From assembly GCA_902615915.1 (NCBI GenBank), contig CACMQQ010000002.1:62001-126000 (forward strand): a DNA stretch of 64,000 bases, read 5' to 3'. The position numbers and the translations under genes were made by a program. Source of the DNA: an uncultured Fidelibacterota bacterium. Lineage in GTDB: Bacteria; Fidelibacterota; Marinisomatia; Marinisomatales; TCS55. The notes under the pieces are model-generated. The model saw only the letters and a program-made list of their open reading frames with translations, was not told where the DNA came from and ran no database searches. Below are positions 36,416 through 47,274 of this stretch, piece after piece (position 1 is the stretch's first letter; each line of letters starts with the position of its first letter).

Positions 36416-36498
36416 TATCTAAATTAATAAAGATCAAATGAAAATTTGTTAATTGATGTAGACTTTTTTTTAAGATAAAAATCTCTTATCTTCTTTTT

Positions 36499-37326
36499 AT
36501 GAGAATTCTCTTATCATACTTATTTACAATCAATCTTGTGTCAGCGCAATTTGGAAAAATAAACGTTACCGTAGATGATAGATTGCTCAGGAGCTCTGAA
36601 AGACAGAAGATTGCTCAAATCAATAATGATATTTCTAGATTTTTTTCAAGTAATTCATGGAATGATGATTACAGAGATCTAAATATAAATTTAAATATTT
36701 CATTGATCTTTCAAAACTCATCACAGAAAGGTGGGCTTGAGACCTTTCATGCTCAAATTCTTATTAGCGATGGTTTGGACATCAGATTTTTCGACAAATC
36801 ACTCCAATTTAACTACAATAGTGGCGGCACTTTATACTTTGATCCAGTGATCTTCAATCCTTTAGGAAGTCTTTTAGCCTTTTATGCTCATTTAAGTATA
36901 GCTTATTATGTTGATACATATGATTTTTATGGTGGAAACTACAATTTTGATATAGCGAGGGAAATAGCTTTAAGAGGAGTTTCTTCAGATTTTTCAAAAG
37001 GATGGAACAATAGAATGCAGCTTCTAAAAGAGATTTATGACAACAAAGGGTTGCGCGAAGCCCGATTTGCATTCTATGTTGCAACAGAACTTTTTAATAA
37101 TGGAAAACCAGACCAATCTCTCGAAGAATATTCAATCATGATGAATGGTCTTGAAAAAGTATTTCGTCAATTTCCTACTGGACGTACTCTATACTTTTTA
37201 AATGCTCATCATCAAGAACTTGCAAACAATCTTCAAATTCTTGGTCAAGACAAGATCTTAGAACAATTGGCTATTATGGATCCAGCTCACAAAGCCATTT
37301 ATCTATTTAAATCAAATTCTAGGTGA
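36499..37326 (+). CDS. DUF4835 (PorD-like) secreted protein
   Basis: Signal peptide; FDPVIFNPLGSLLAFYAHLSIAYYVDTYDFYGG..., YNSGGTLYF pattern. Confidence 0.7.
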   Translation: MRILLSYLFTINLVSAQFGKINVTVDDRLLRSSERQKIAQINNDISRFFSSNSWNDDYRDLNINLNISLIFQNSSQKGGLETFHAQILISDGLDIRFFDKSLQFNYNSGGTLYFDPVIFNPLGSLLAFYAHLSIAYYVDTYDFYGGNYNFDIAREIALRGVSSDFSKGWNNRMQLLKEIYDNKGLREARFAFYVATELFNNGKPDQSLEEYSIMMNGLEKVFRQFPTGRTLYFLNAHHQELANNLQILGQDKILEQLAIMDPAHKAIYLFKSNSR

Positions 37327-37626
37327 AAACCTAAATAGTTTATTTTTAAAGCCTATTACCTTTTTTCCTTCTATATCTATACCTTCGTTTTGCAATAAGG
37401 CAATTTTTGTCTTGATTCCTTCTTTGTATGAATAAAGTCCAACATCGCCATTGCTCTTGATCACTCTGTGGCAAGGAACAATAATTGGATTTGGATTCTT
37501 TGCCATTGCACTTCCTACTGCTCGGTATGCTTTGGTGTTCAAAGCTTTAGCAACTTCTTTGTATGTTGAAATACTTCCTGCTGGAATTTGTGATATTAAA
37601 TCGTAACATTTTTCTTCGAATGTCAT
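37312..37626 (-). CDS. ogt: methylated-DNA--protein-cysteine methyltransferase (Ogt-like)
   Basis: VPCHRVIKSNGDVGLYSYKEGIKTKIALLQNEG active site. Confidence 0.9.
   Translation of the reverse strand: MTFEEKCYDLISQIPAGSISTYKEVAKALNTKAYRAVGSAMAKNPNPIIVPCHRVIKSNGDVGLYSYKEGIKTKIALLQNEGIDIEGKKVIGFKNKLFRFSPRI
37320..37350 (+). terminator. putative short hairpin terminator with GAAA tetraloop
   Basis: TAGGT-GAAA-ACCTA followed by AATAGTTTATTTTT at the convergent DUF4835/ogt overlap. Confidence 0.35.
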
Positions 37627-38883
37627 TTAACAACGAATTTTTAAAATATCTTCCCATCTAGTTGTATAGCAAGGAGACAATTTTTCTCTTTTTAGTCCCC
37701 ATTTAGATATAAGCCCTTGACCTAGAATTTGAACCTTGTCTCTTCCCATTGATCGATTGATCCTATCTACCGCCTTATGAAGACTATTTATTTCTGAATC
37801 ATTTTCTAAATTTTCAAAGAGATCTATTTGCACTCTGTCTTGTGGGACAATATCTCCAACAATCACCCCTGCTTTTTTGTATGTCAAGCCTTGCTTGTAT
37901 ATACACTTAAGCAGATCATTCGCAGCCTGGACTATGCGAATGGTGTCATTGGTTGGAGAGTTAAAACTCACAGATCTATAACCATAATAATACCTGTCCT
38001 TATCATTGAATGGGTCTGTCTTTATCAGAACACTTATGTATCGCGCGCAAGCATTTTGCATTCTTAGCTTTTCAGCGCACCTAACAGAATGACTTGTAAT
38101 GGCTTCTTTAAGATCTTTGAGTTTTTTAGTTTTTACTCCAAATGACCTTGAGGTGCAAATATTCTTTTTCCAGGTCGGGTTTGTATCCAATGCGAAATGT
38201 TTGTGCTCCTTTAATTCTTGCAAGGTTTTTAAACCAACAATGGTCATCTTTTCTAAAACCCATTGCTCATCTAATTTTATAAAATCATGCGCTGTTCGAA
38301 TATTTTGTCCACACAACATGCTAGAATATCGCGAACCTATCCCCCATATATCAGACACTGAAATCTCTTTTAGTATCTGATCAATTTTCACTGGACTGTC
38401 TAAACAGAATATTCCACTATCAGTTTTTTTCTTTGCAACATGATTGGCAATTTTAGCCAGTGTTTTGGTCGGACCAATTCCGATTGAAACTGGAATTCCT
38501 GTTGATTTTCTAATATCATTTTTTAATTCACCTGCAAAACCAGAAGGATTATTAATACCTGTAAAATCAATAAAGGCTTCATCTATGCTATATATCTCAA
38601 TTTCAGGGGCAACATCAGCGAGCATCGACATTACACGATTTGACATATCGCCATAAAGAGCAAAATTTGTTGAGAATACATTCACATTGTTACCCTCTAT
38701 TATCTTCCTTGCTTTAAATACTGGCTCTCCCATTTTTATTCCTAGAGATTTTGCTTCATTGCTTCTTGCAATGATACAACCATCGTTGTTTGATAAGACT
38801 ACGATAGGTTTGTTTTCTAATGCTGGGTTAAAAACACGCTCACATGAAGCGTAAAAATTATTACAATCTGCTAACGCAATCAT
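37627..38883 (-). CDS. umuC: DNA polymerase V catalytic subunit UmuC
   Basis: [43 protein letters not shown]. Confidence 0.97.
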   Translation of the reverse strand: MIALADCNNFYASCERVFNPALENKPIVVLSNNDGCIIARSNEAKSLGIKMGEPVFKARKIIEGNNVNVFSTNFALYGDMSNRVMSMLADVAPEIEIYSIDEAFIDFTGINNPSGFAGELKNDIRKSTGIPVSIGIGPTKTLAKIANHVAKKKTDSGIFCLDSPVKIDQILKEISVSDIWGIGSRYSSMLCGQNIRTAHDFIKLDEQWVLEKMTIVGLKTLQELKEHKHFALDTNPTWKKNICTSRSFGVKTKKLKDLKEAITSHSVRCAEKLRMQNACARYISVLIKTDPFNDKDRYYYGYRSVSFNSPTNDTIRIVQAANDLLKCIYKQGLTYKKAGVIVGDIVPQDRVQIDLFENLENDSEINSLHKAVDRINRSMGRDKVQILGQGLISKWGLKREKLSPCYTTRWEDILKIRC

Positions 38884-39332
38884 CGATTGCTATGAATAGT
38901 ATGAGTAACAATGCCCCATACTTCAAATTCAATGGATTCGGTTATATTGATATCTGGGTAATCATCAGATAATCCTTCAGCTCTGAGGCATATATGGTTA
39001 TTTTTTTTAATATAGCGCTTAACGGTAAATTCACCATTGACTGCTGCAACCACTATATCGTTATTCTTTGGGTCTAGTGATTTATCTACTACTAACAAAT
39101 CATTATCGCTGATACCAGCTTTTTCCATTGAATGACCTTTGGCGATGATAAAGAAAGTTGCCGCTGGGTGTTTTACAAGATAGCGATGCAAATTTAGATC
39201 CACATCAAGATAATCATCTGCTGGAGATGGAAATCCTGCTGAAACTCCACTTTCGTATATATGAAGCTTTTTTAGGCTTTCTCCTTCCATAGAATAAAAT
39301 ATTAACTTTTCTTGATCAGATTTTATGGCCAT
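38880..39332 (-). CDS. umuD: UmuD, S24 LexA-like autoprotease
   Basis: [49 protein letters not shown]. Confidence 0.95.
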   Translation of the reverse strand: MAIKSDQEKLIFYSMEGESLKKLHIYESGVSAGFPSPADDYLDVDLNLHRYLVKHPAATFFIIAKGHSMEKAGISDNDLLVVDKSLDPKNNDIVVAAVNGEFTVKRYIKKNNHICLRAEGLSDDYPDINITESIEFEVWGIVTHTIHSNR

Positions 39333-39339
39333 AGTTAGG

Positions 39340-40377
39340 CTACTCAGATATAATATCAGATGATAATGTTTTTTTTCTTAAATAATAGTCAAAAACTATG
39401 CTGCCCCAATACATGTGTCGCAAGATGCGTTTGTCTTTAATTCTGCGAATTTTTTTGACTAGTTTTCTTCTTCTAAAAATTACATGTGGGTGAAGAAATA
39501 TCCAAAACAATGCGTGCAATATGCCGAAAAAATGTTTTAAATCTAAATAGATCAATGAATAAAGAATTGCTACAAATTCTAAGGAAAATCTTATAGGTGT
39601 TATGTATAAGGTTAAAGGCAAACTAAAGTTTGTAAGAACCATAAGTAAAGAATTTCTGTGATTGAGATATTGCTTTCTTTTGGAGAACATGGGCAAAGTA
39701 ACTGCATTTTTATGAAATACGACAGCATTTGGAATTGACCAAACTTCTTTCTCAAGTAGATAAAATTTCCAACAGAGATCGATCTCTTCTTGGTGTGCAA
39801 AAAAAACTGAATCAAAACCATCTACCGCATCAAAGACCATTTTTCTAACCATGATAGCTGTACCGCTAGCCCAAAAGATTGGTCTGATCTTATCATATTG
39901 TCCGCTATCTATCTCGCACTCTAGGAAAACCCGCCCGCGTGCAAAAGGGTAGCCTAGAACATCTAACCAGCCCCCTGCACCTCCAGCGTAATCAAATTGA
40001 TCTTTGTGAAAATAATTTAAGATTTTAGGCTGAACAGCCGCTACTTTAGAATTTAAATCCAAAAAATCTGCAAGCAATTCAACAAAATCAGGATTATGAA
40101 TAGTATCATTATTCAAGAACAAAAGATATTCACCGCTAGCAGCTAATGCTCCAGTGTTACATCCTCCAGCATATCCCAAATTTTTATCATTCTCAATAAC
40201 AATAACTTGAGAATGATTTATTTTGAGCCAATCAACACTATCATCGCTTGAACCGTTATCGACAACAATAACTTCTATGTTAGGATAAGTTGACTGAAAC
40301 AATGAATCAAGACACTCAGACAGAACTTCAATGCCATTATAATGGGGGATTATGATTGAAACTTTTGACTTGGTCAT
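39340..40377 (-). CDS. family 2 glycosyltransferase (rhamnosyltransferase-like)
   Basis: VSIIIPHYNGIEVLSECLDSLFQSTYPNIEVIVVDNGSSDDS. Confidence 0.95.
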   Translation of the reverse strand: MTKSKVSIIIPHYNGIEVLSECLDSLFQSTYPNIEVIVVDNGSSDDSVDWLKINHSQVIVIENDKNLGYAGGCNTGALAASGEYLLFLNNDTIHNPDFVELLADFLDLNSKVAAVQPKILNYFHKDQFDYAGGAGGWLDVLGYPFARGRVFLECEIDSGQYDKIRPIFWASGTAIMVRKMVFDAVDGFDSVFFAHQEEIDLCWKFYLLEKEVWSIPNAVVFHKNAVTLPMFSKRKQYLNHRNSLLMVLTNFSLPLTLYITPIRFSLEFVAILYSLIYLDLKHFFGILHALFWIFLHPHVIFRRRKLVKKIRRIKDKRILRHMYWGSIVFDYYLRKKTLSSDIISE

Positions 40378-40448
40378 TTTAAAACTAAATTACCGGCAAT
40401 TAACAAACATAAGTAATGCCTAAGTTTATTAATATATTTGCATAGAGT

Positions 40449-43385
40449 TTAGTTCAAATCTTCGAGCAGTTTTTTTGCAACTGGGTCATCTGGATTTTTT
40501 GCAAGCCAGTCATTTAAGACTCCTTTTGCATTTTCAATCATGTTGAGCTGCTTGTAGGCATATACCAAAGATGAAATTATCTGAGTAAAACTTTCTTGCC
40601 ATTCACCAATTTCTTGTTGGGAGGCTAGCCTTTTGCCGGCTTCGATATCCTTAAACTCTAGATAAAGTTTTTCAAAGATATCTTTACCAAGCTTTACTGA
40701 GTCAAGTTGTGTCATAAAGACTTGTCCGTAGTCTACACGATCTCGAATCATCAGATCGTCTCTTTGGATCAAAATATTCATTATTCTCGACAATTCTTCA
40801 TTTTTCCCTAGTTCTCCAAATATACGCGCAACTTGATAATGCAAATCTTTGGAATCAAATCTAATGGTTTTTTCAGGTATGTTGTCTTGCATTTTATTCA
40901 TCACAGCTAGAGCCTTCTCACGATGATATTCAAGTTTCTGTTCATCCCCATTCTCATTTTCTTTGAATTTCATAAAATGAAAAACTGCTAACTGCATATA
41001 TGCGCTTCTTAGATTCTGCAGTAATCTTATATTAGTAGAGGGAAAATAGTATACGTCCTCTCGTCCTAAGTTTCTAAACAGATATCCAGGCTTGTAATCT
41101 TTGGACCAAATTTCACCTTCTAAAGATTTCCACTCTTTTGCCTCAATATCTTTTTCCCAAACTTCAGAGCCATAGCCAGACATTAGATTTGCCCACATTC
41201 TTTCTTCATTAATTGGATTGCGTGCATTAGTTTTATAAGGTCTTAATCTATATACCAAGCCTTCCATTTCTAAAAATTCTTCAAGGCCCAACCTATTTGA
41301 ACCTGGAACGGTGACAGCAAAATAAATTGGATATTTCCACTGTGAATCAGAAATTATTCTTAAAATCATTAAATCTTTAACCATCAATGCTACCCCAGCA
41401 TAAGTAGGGTCAACTTTCCATTGTATGAATCCATCATTGTTTTGTTTCGTCAATGGAGCCGGAACTTTAACATTGCTTGATTTCCATTCTCTAAGTCCGG
41501 AAGCAACAGCTTTAATCTCCTCATCTCCCATATTGATGAACATACCTTCGTTGTCTTCGCTATCCAGTCTTTTTATTCTTGCTGGTCTTAATTTCTTAAT
41601 TTGACGAATATACCACTCTGTGTTGAGAAGGCTAAGATTTGCTATGGTAACATCTCTTCTGATCCCTTCGACTTCTTGTAAATACCATAGTGGAAAAGTA
41701 TCATTATCGCCATTCGTAAATAATATCGCGTTAGGTTCACATGATTGTAAAATATTATAACTATAATCCCATGCTATTCTGTTATCTGAACGATCATGTT
41801 CATGGTAATTTGCTTTCAACATCATTCCAGGCATAGCCACCAACAAAAAAACAAATGTCCCTACAATAGCATATTTTGAATTGGGTTTGTCCTGAAAAAA
41901 CTTTCGCACATAATCTCCAATAGATGATAATGCGATGCCTATCCAAATTGAAAAAGCAAAGAAACTACCCACATACGAATAATCTCGTTCCCGTGGCTGA
42001 GGATCATTTTGATTCACAAAAATAATAATAGCAAGGCCAGTCATCAAAAAAAGACTGAGAACAGAAAAGGCAGATTCTTTATCTCTTTGAAAATGATAAA
42101 AGAGGCCCCATAATCCCATTAAAAATGCCAGAGGTAGGCCAAATTGAAACCAATAAACTCCATCTTGGTTGGAATTTGCACCGTATGATGTTACGTAATC
42201 ATCTGTGCTCGCACCTCTACCAGCAAATTGCCATAAAAAATAACGCCAATACATTTTTTTGATTTGATATGACAAAAAATAATCCCACTGTTTATCCATC
42301 CGATAGGTCTTATAATTCCTTTCTTGCCTGGGAGAGTATTCGCCATTGTTAGCCGGTCTACCGACCACTTCATGTTTGGGTGGCAATCCTCTAAAACGCC
42401 TAGGGAACTGAAACATTTGACCGTATTGTTCACGCTCCATATAAGCAATTGCGCGAGTAACATTTGATGGATCATTCTCATTAATTGCAGGTTGCTGCTG
42501 AGATCGAACAAATATACTTGCATAACTTGAATATCCTATAAGAACCAAAACAGTAGCAGTTAAGAAATATGAAACTTGAAATTTTTTATAAATGATCGAA
42601 GCGATCATTAATCCCAAAAGTAACAATACTGCAAAAACAAATGGATAAAACCCAATCAACCTCACAAGTTTTGGAACGCCATTTATTATTCCTGAATTAA
42701 TTACAAGATAAACAATGCCAGTTAATAAAACTGTTACAAAAAAGCCTTTATAGCTAAAATCAAATTTTCTAAAAAAAATAATTAATGCGATGAAAGGAAG
42801 TGCCAACAAATTTAAAAGATGAACTCCGGTAGCCAATCCAATCATATAGGCTATTATCAAAATGTACCTTTCGTTACCATCTTCATCTGCTTTTTCAGAC
42901 CAAAGCAATATGAGCCATACCACTATAGCAGTAAAAAATGTAGAGAAGCCATAGACCTCTGCCTCAACAGCATTAAACCAATGAGAATCAGTAAATGCAA
43001 ATGTTAATGATCCTATTAAAGATGAAGAATAAACTATAATTGCATCTAATTGAGTTTTAATTTTTCCCCTAAAGCGATTGATAAGCTTTACATTAGACAA
43101 ATACAAAAACATGACGGCCAGTGCGCTAACTATCGGTGAGATCAAATTAACCCTAAATGCAATATCTGAATTAAAAGGAAGCATAGAAAAAATTCTTCCC
43201 AATAGCAAGTAAAGGGGACTACCAGGGGGATGAGGAACTCCTAAAATGTAAGATGATGCGATAAATTCTCCAGAGTCCCAATATGGGACAGTATCAGCCA
43301 TTGTAGCAAGGTAAACTAAGAACGATGCTACAAGTGAAATCACAGCACCAATTTTGTTCCATGATATATAGCTTGAATTAATCAA
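40449..43385 (-). CDS. DUF2723 multi-pass membrane protein (GT-C-like)
   Basis: DTVPYWDSGEFIASSYILGVPHPPGSPLYLLLGRIFSMLPF. Confidence 0.9.
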   Translation of the reverse strand: MINSSYISWNKIGAVISLVASFLVYLATMADTVPYWDSGEFIASSYILGVPHPPGSPLYLLLGRIFSMLPFNSDIAFRVNLISPIVSALAVMFLYLSNVKLINRFRGKIKTQLDAIIVYSSSLIGSLTFAFTDSHWFNAVEAEVYGFSTFFTAIVVWLILLWSEKADEDGNERYILIIAYMIGLATGVHLLNLLALPFIALIIFFRKFDFSYKGFFVTVLLTGIVYLVINSGIINGVPKLVRLIGFYPFVFAVLLLLGLMIASIIYKKFQVSYFLTATVLVLIGYSSYASIFVRSQQQPAINENDPSNVTRAIAYMEREQYGQMFQFPRRFRGLPPKHEVVGRPANNGEYSPRQERNYKTYRMDKQWDYFLSYQIKKMYWRYFLWQFAGRGASTDDYVTSYGANSNQDGVYWFQFGLPLAFLMGLWGLFYHFQRDKESAFSVLSLFLMTGLAIIIFVNQNDPQPRERDYSYVGSFFAFSIWIGIALSSIGDYVRKFFQDKPNSKYAIVGTFVFLLVAMPGMMLKANYHEHDRSDNRIAWDYSYNILQSCEPNAILFTNGDNDTFPLWYLQEVEGIRRDVTIANLSLLNTEWYIRQIKKLRPARIKRLDSEDNEGMFINMGDEEIKAVASGLREWKSSNVKVPAPLTKQNNDGFIQWKVDPTYAGVALMVKDLMILRIISDSQWKYPIYFAVTVPGSNRLGLEEFLEMEGLVYRLRPYKTNARNPINEERMWANLMSGYGSEVWEKDIEAKEWKSLEGEIWSKDYKPGYLFRNLGREDVYYFPSTNIRLLQNLRSAYMQLAVFHFMKFKENENGDEQKLEYHREKALAVMNKMQDNIPEKTIRFDSKDLHYQVARIFGELGKNEELSRIMNILIQRDDLMIRDRVDYGQVFMTQLDSVKLGKDIFEKLYLEFKDIEAGKRLASQQEIGEWQESFTQIISSLVYAYKQLNMIENAKGVLNDWLAKNPDDPVAKKLLEDLN

Positions 43386-43762
43386 TTATCGCTCTTTTTG
43401 TTTTTTTTGGTAGATTTTTTTCCTTTTTTTGAATCTGCAGAAGCACTGCTAGAGTCATCAATTTTCTTTTTCTTTGAATCTTCATCATCGGAGGGTTTTT
43501 TCTTTTCATCAATGTAATTTAGTTTTAGTTCGCTAAGACTATGAATGATATACTGCTCTTCCCATTCCGACAAGTTCCCTTTCATTTTGGTCTGGAGCAT
43601 ATCCAGCAAATCAATGTAATAGGTTGCTTGTTCTACATTGCGTTCAATTTTATCTGATACAGGGTTTTTTACTTTTCCAAGTGATATCCACGCGCTTTGA
43701 ACAAAAGTATTGACCAGGTGAATAAAAAGCTGGTCCTCTTTTTTTGGTTGATCTTCGCTCAT
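43382..43762 (-). CDS. DUF1844 family protein
   Basis: LFIHLVNTFVQSAWISLGKVKNPVSDKIERNVEQATYYIDLLDML. Confidence 0.75.
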   Translation of the reverse strand: MSEDQPKKEDQLFIHLVNTFVQSAWISLGKVKNPVSDKIERNVEQATYYIDLLDMLQTKMKGNLSEWEEQYIIHSLSELKLNYIDEKKKPSDDEDSKKKKIDDSSSASADSKKGKKSTKKNKKSDN

Positions 43763-43851
43763 TTTGGTTTATTCTCCATTAAATTCAACGGATTAATAAA
43801 AAAATTGTTTCTTTAAAAAAAGACAAAAGTTTGATTTTTTAGTCTAATAAT

Positions 43852-45939
43852 TTACGATATAATTTTTTCATTTAAATTCTGTTTATAAGTCTTATAAAGT
43901 TTATTTTTTAATTCAATATTTTTGCGACCCTCTAAGTTTGAATCATGCTTAATTATTTCTTTAGCTAATTTTCTAGCTTTTTGAATCAATGAACCATCGG
44001 TTTTCATGTTAGCTATTTTAAAACTTAAATAACCACTTTGACGTATTCCGAAAAATTCTCCTGGTCCCCTTATTTTTAAATCTTCATCTGCGATTACAAA
44101 TCCATCATTTGTTTCTTCCATTATATTTAACCTTTTTTTGGCATTTTCAGAAAAGCTTCTCCTTACCAAAATACAAAAGCTTTTATTTTTTCCTCTACCA
44201 ACTCTACCTCTAAGTTGGTGCAATTGCGTCAAACCAAATCTTTCGGCATGCTCAATCAACATAATTGTTGAATTTGGAACATCTATGCCAACCTCTATAA
44301 CTGTTGTTGATATCAATATGTTTATATTATTAGCAGAGAAATTATTCATTATTGAATCTTTTTCAGTTTTTTCCATTTTGCCGTGGATTAACCCTACTTC
44401 TAAATTTGAAAATTCATTTTTACTCAGCTCTTCGTACATTTCCGTTGCAGCGATTAAATCAGATTTTTCAGTTTCTTCAACTAATGGATAAACTATCATG
44501 CACTGCCTTCCTAATACTACTTCCTTAGCCATAAAATCATAGACTCTTTTTAAACGGTTCTCATCGATTACTTTTGTTATTACGGGTTTTCGATTTTTAG
44601 GCATCTCGTCGATAATACAAAGATCCATGTCTCCATAAAGAGTAATAGCCAATGTCCTTGGAATCGGCGTAGCTGTCATTGCTAAAAAGTGAGGGTTGTT
44701 TCCTTTTTCAACTAATTTACGTCTTTGATTAACGCCAAAACGGTGCTGCTCGTCGATGATTACCAAACCTAACTTTTTAAATTTTACATCTTTTTGGATT
44801 AGTGCATGTGTACCTATAACTAAATCAATTTTCCCATTATTCAAACTCTCTATAATCTTATCTCTCTCTTTCCTGGCCATTCCTCCCGTTAAGAGGGCGC
44901 ATGTAATCTTCAAAGGATCAAATTCTTTTTTAAAAGACTTTAAATGTTGTCTTGCTAAAATTTCAGTTGGAGCCATGACGGCAACCTGAAAATTGCTTTC
45001 AACAGCGATTGATGAAGCTAAAATACTGACAATGGTCTTTCCTGATCCAACATCTCCTTGCAATAAACAATTCATTGGACTAGAGTTGGTCAAGCTATTT
45101 TTAATTTGGGTATGTGCGCGATGTTGAGCTTCAGTTAATTCAAAACTTAGCGCCTCTATAATCTTTTTATCAAATTTTGAATTTTGAAAACAAGGCTTTG
45201 ATTTTATTTTAAGATTTTTTTGATTTTTAAATGCTAAGTATAATTGCAAAAAGAAATGTTCGTCAAATTTTAAACGCTCTATAGCTCTATTTAAATCAAT
45301 TAATGATTTTGCAAAGTGAATATCATTAAGTGCTCTTTTTAATTCAATTAAATTTGTTTCAAGTAAAAAATTTTTTTCAAAATGATCATTAATAGAAATC
45401 GAAGATTTTTTTATAGTCTTTATTATTCTTCTTAAAAATCTACTATCTATTCCATTATTTTTTAAATTAGATGTAAGAGGATAGATTGGGATGATGGAAC
45501 CAGTATTGATTGGGTCCTCATCTTCTTTTAATTTTTCAAAATCTGGATGTATGATTTGATAGCCATTATAAAATTCTACTTTGCCACTAACAGCTAATTT
45601 GTCTCCAATTTTCAGAGCTTTTTTAATATATTTTGCTCCATTGAACCAGCGTAGTGTTAAATACCCGTAGCCATCATAAATAATTGATTCTAAAAAATAT
45701 TTAAATTTTCCTTTTCTCATTTTTATACTTTGAATAGTACCAATTACATTCACATTTTGCCCCCCGCTAAGTTTTGAGAGCAAGGTTAAGGTTGTTCTAT
45801 CAAGATATTTTCTGGGGTAGTAGTGCAATAATTGATCAATGGTACTTAAACCATCGATGGACAAAGCTTCTGCTTTTTTTGGACCTATGCCTTTTAAAAC
45901 AGTGAGTGGTGTTGAAAGAGATAGCACTCTTTCTTGCAA
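43852..45939 (-). CDS. recG: ATP-dependent DNA helicase RecG
   Basis: LLQGDVGSGKTIV, IIDEQHRFGVNQR, QLRGRVGRG. Confidence 0.97.
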   Translation of the reverse strand: MQERVLSLSTPLTVLKGIGPKKAEALSIDGLSTIDQLLHYYPRKYLDRTTLTLLSKLSGGQNVNVIGTIQSIKMRKGKFKYFLESIIYDGYGYLTLRWFNGAKYIKKALKIGDKLAVSGKVEFYNGYQIIHPDFEKLKEDEDPINTGSIIPIYPLTSNLKNNGIDSRFLRRIIKTIKKSSISINDHFEKNFLLETNLIELKRALNDIHFAKSLIDLNRAIERLKFDEHFFLQLYLAFKNQKNLKIKSKPCFQNSKFDKKIIEALSFELTEAQHRAHTQIKNSLTNSSPMNCLLQGDVGSGKTIVSILASSIAVESNFQVAVMAPTEILARQHLKSFKKEFDPLKITCALLTGGMARKERDKIIESLNNGKIDLVIGTHALIQKDVKFKKLGLVIIDEQHRFGVNQRRKLVEKGNNPHFLAMTATPIPRTLAITLYGDMDLCIIDEMPKNRKPVITKVIDENRLKRVYDFMAKEVVLGRQCMIVYPLVEETEKSDLIAATEMYEELSKNEFSNLEVGLIHGKMEKTEKDSIMNNFSANNINILISTTVIEVGIDVPNSTIMLIEHAERFGLTQLHQLRGRVGRGKNKSFCILVRRSFSENAKKRLNIMEETNDGFVIADEDLKIRGPGEFFGIRQSGYLSFKIANMKTDGSLIQKARKLAKEIIKHDSNLEGRKNIELKNKLYKTYKQNLNEKIIS

Positions 45940-45942
45940 GCG

Positions 45943-47274
45943 CTATAACTCCTTACGATATGTATAAGTAACAGTTTTTGACCTATTTGCTGGGACTGAA
46001 ATTGAAAATTGAATAGTCGTTGCATCTTTCTTTTGATAATTAGAAGAAGCTTTTCTAATCACCCAGTCACCTCTAATTTCTTCAACTAAACGAACATTGA
46101 TTTGATTTGATAAAGTATTATTTATTTCAATCATGATAGATGCTTCTTCGCTTTTTTGTTGTCGATCGAAATTTATAATGCTTCTTTTTCCAATGACATC
46201 AAAAGCCCTGCCTGAAGTGATCGTAGCTTCTTCACCTTTAGTTACCTGGGACAAATGGTCCTCTCCAATAAATTCAATATCTTGCTCATTTAAATACTGG
46301 TAAATTTGAATGTTACCCTCAGGTAGAGGTATCCCGAGATTATTTTCCTCAATATTAGGTATCGTATATTCAACCATCAAAGGTTCTTCTCTTTGATTTT
46401 TCTCATTGTTTTCAAATAAGTAAGTTTTCTTAAAAGAAACATTCTTTGGGGGGTAGAGTCGAGCTAAAATACTCTCATTGCTTTTTAAATTTATTTTCTG
46501 ATTTAAGTTATAGATGTAGTAATCGCCAAATTGATTCTGCTGGAAACTATTTTGACTCAATCGCGATTGCCTGTAAGGGCCCACAAAACTGGCACTGTTT
46601 ACCTTCGTATTTAAATTTCCTTCAATTAACTTTAGGTTGACTTCTGAAAAATCCATATTACTATTATTAAAAATATCGGCTTCAATGACGAAATCAGCAC
46701 TGTTTTGCATTCTGTTTATTATCAATTTATAGATTGTTTTCCATTTAAAGCCTTTGGATAGATAAATTAAATTTCCATTTACTATTTTTTCAAGATCGTC
46801 CTTTGGGGATATGCTCCAAGTCAGTGTAGGCTTGAGAGCTTTTGGTATTTCCTCATCATAAACGCTTACATAGTCTACTCGGTCAAAGTTAAATGATAAA
46901 ATGCTTCCTCTTCTTTGAACGGATAATATTGAATTATCAAATTCTACTAGAACGCCAGAAATTTCTCTCTCATTAACCAATTTTATTTCGATGTTTTCGC
47001 CAATCTTATTTTTTAAATTTTCACGAAAACGAAATGTATTATTATTTAATCTTTGGGTCAAGATTCTGGCATTTGTTAAATTCAAAAAAGCTGATCCATC
47101 AATTAAGCCTGATGGCAAAGAATCCCAGCTGATCACATTACTTTCTTGTTCTAACTCCCACAGGATTTTTTGTTTTATTAATGCTCTATCATCTTTGTAA
47201 ATAGTAATTGATGTTTGCGCGTAGATAGCATTATTGAATTGTAAAAAGATAAATATAGAGAGAATGTACTTCAT
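45943..47274 (-). CDS. DUF4139 domain-containing secreted protein
   Basis: ITIYKDDRALIKQ...; LIYLSKGFKWKTIYKLIIN typical of DUF4139. Confidence 0.75.
   Translation of the reverse strand: MKYILSIFIFLQFNNAIYAQTSITIYKDDRALIKQKILWELEQESNVISWDSLPSGLIDGSAFLNLTNARILTQRLNNNTFRFRENLKNKIGENIEIKLVNEREISGVLVEFDNSILSVQRRGSILSFNFDRVDYVSVYDEEIPKALKPTLTWSISPKDDLEKIVNGNLIYLSKGFKWKTIYKLIINRMQNSADFVIEADIFNNSNMDFSEVNLKLIEGNLNTKVNSASFVGPYRQSRLSQNSFQQNQFGDYYIYNLNQKINLKSNESILARLYPPKNVSFKKTYLFENNEKNQREEPLMVEYTIPNIEENNLGIPLPEGNIQIYQYLNEQDIEFIGEDHLSQVTKGEEATITSGRAFDVIGKRSIINFDRQQKSEEASIMIEINNTLSNQINVRLVEEIRGDWVIRKASSNYQKKDATTIQFSISVPANRSKTVTYTYRKEL

Noticed and set aside
36472-36492. Hairpin AAGATAA-AAATCTC-TTATCTT followed by CTTTTT just before the DUF4835 start
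   Set aside because: A/T-dominated stem in a very AT-rich gap; likely chance, no complementary antiterminator seen
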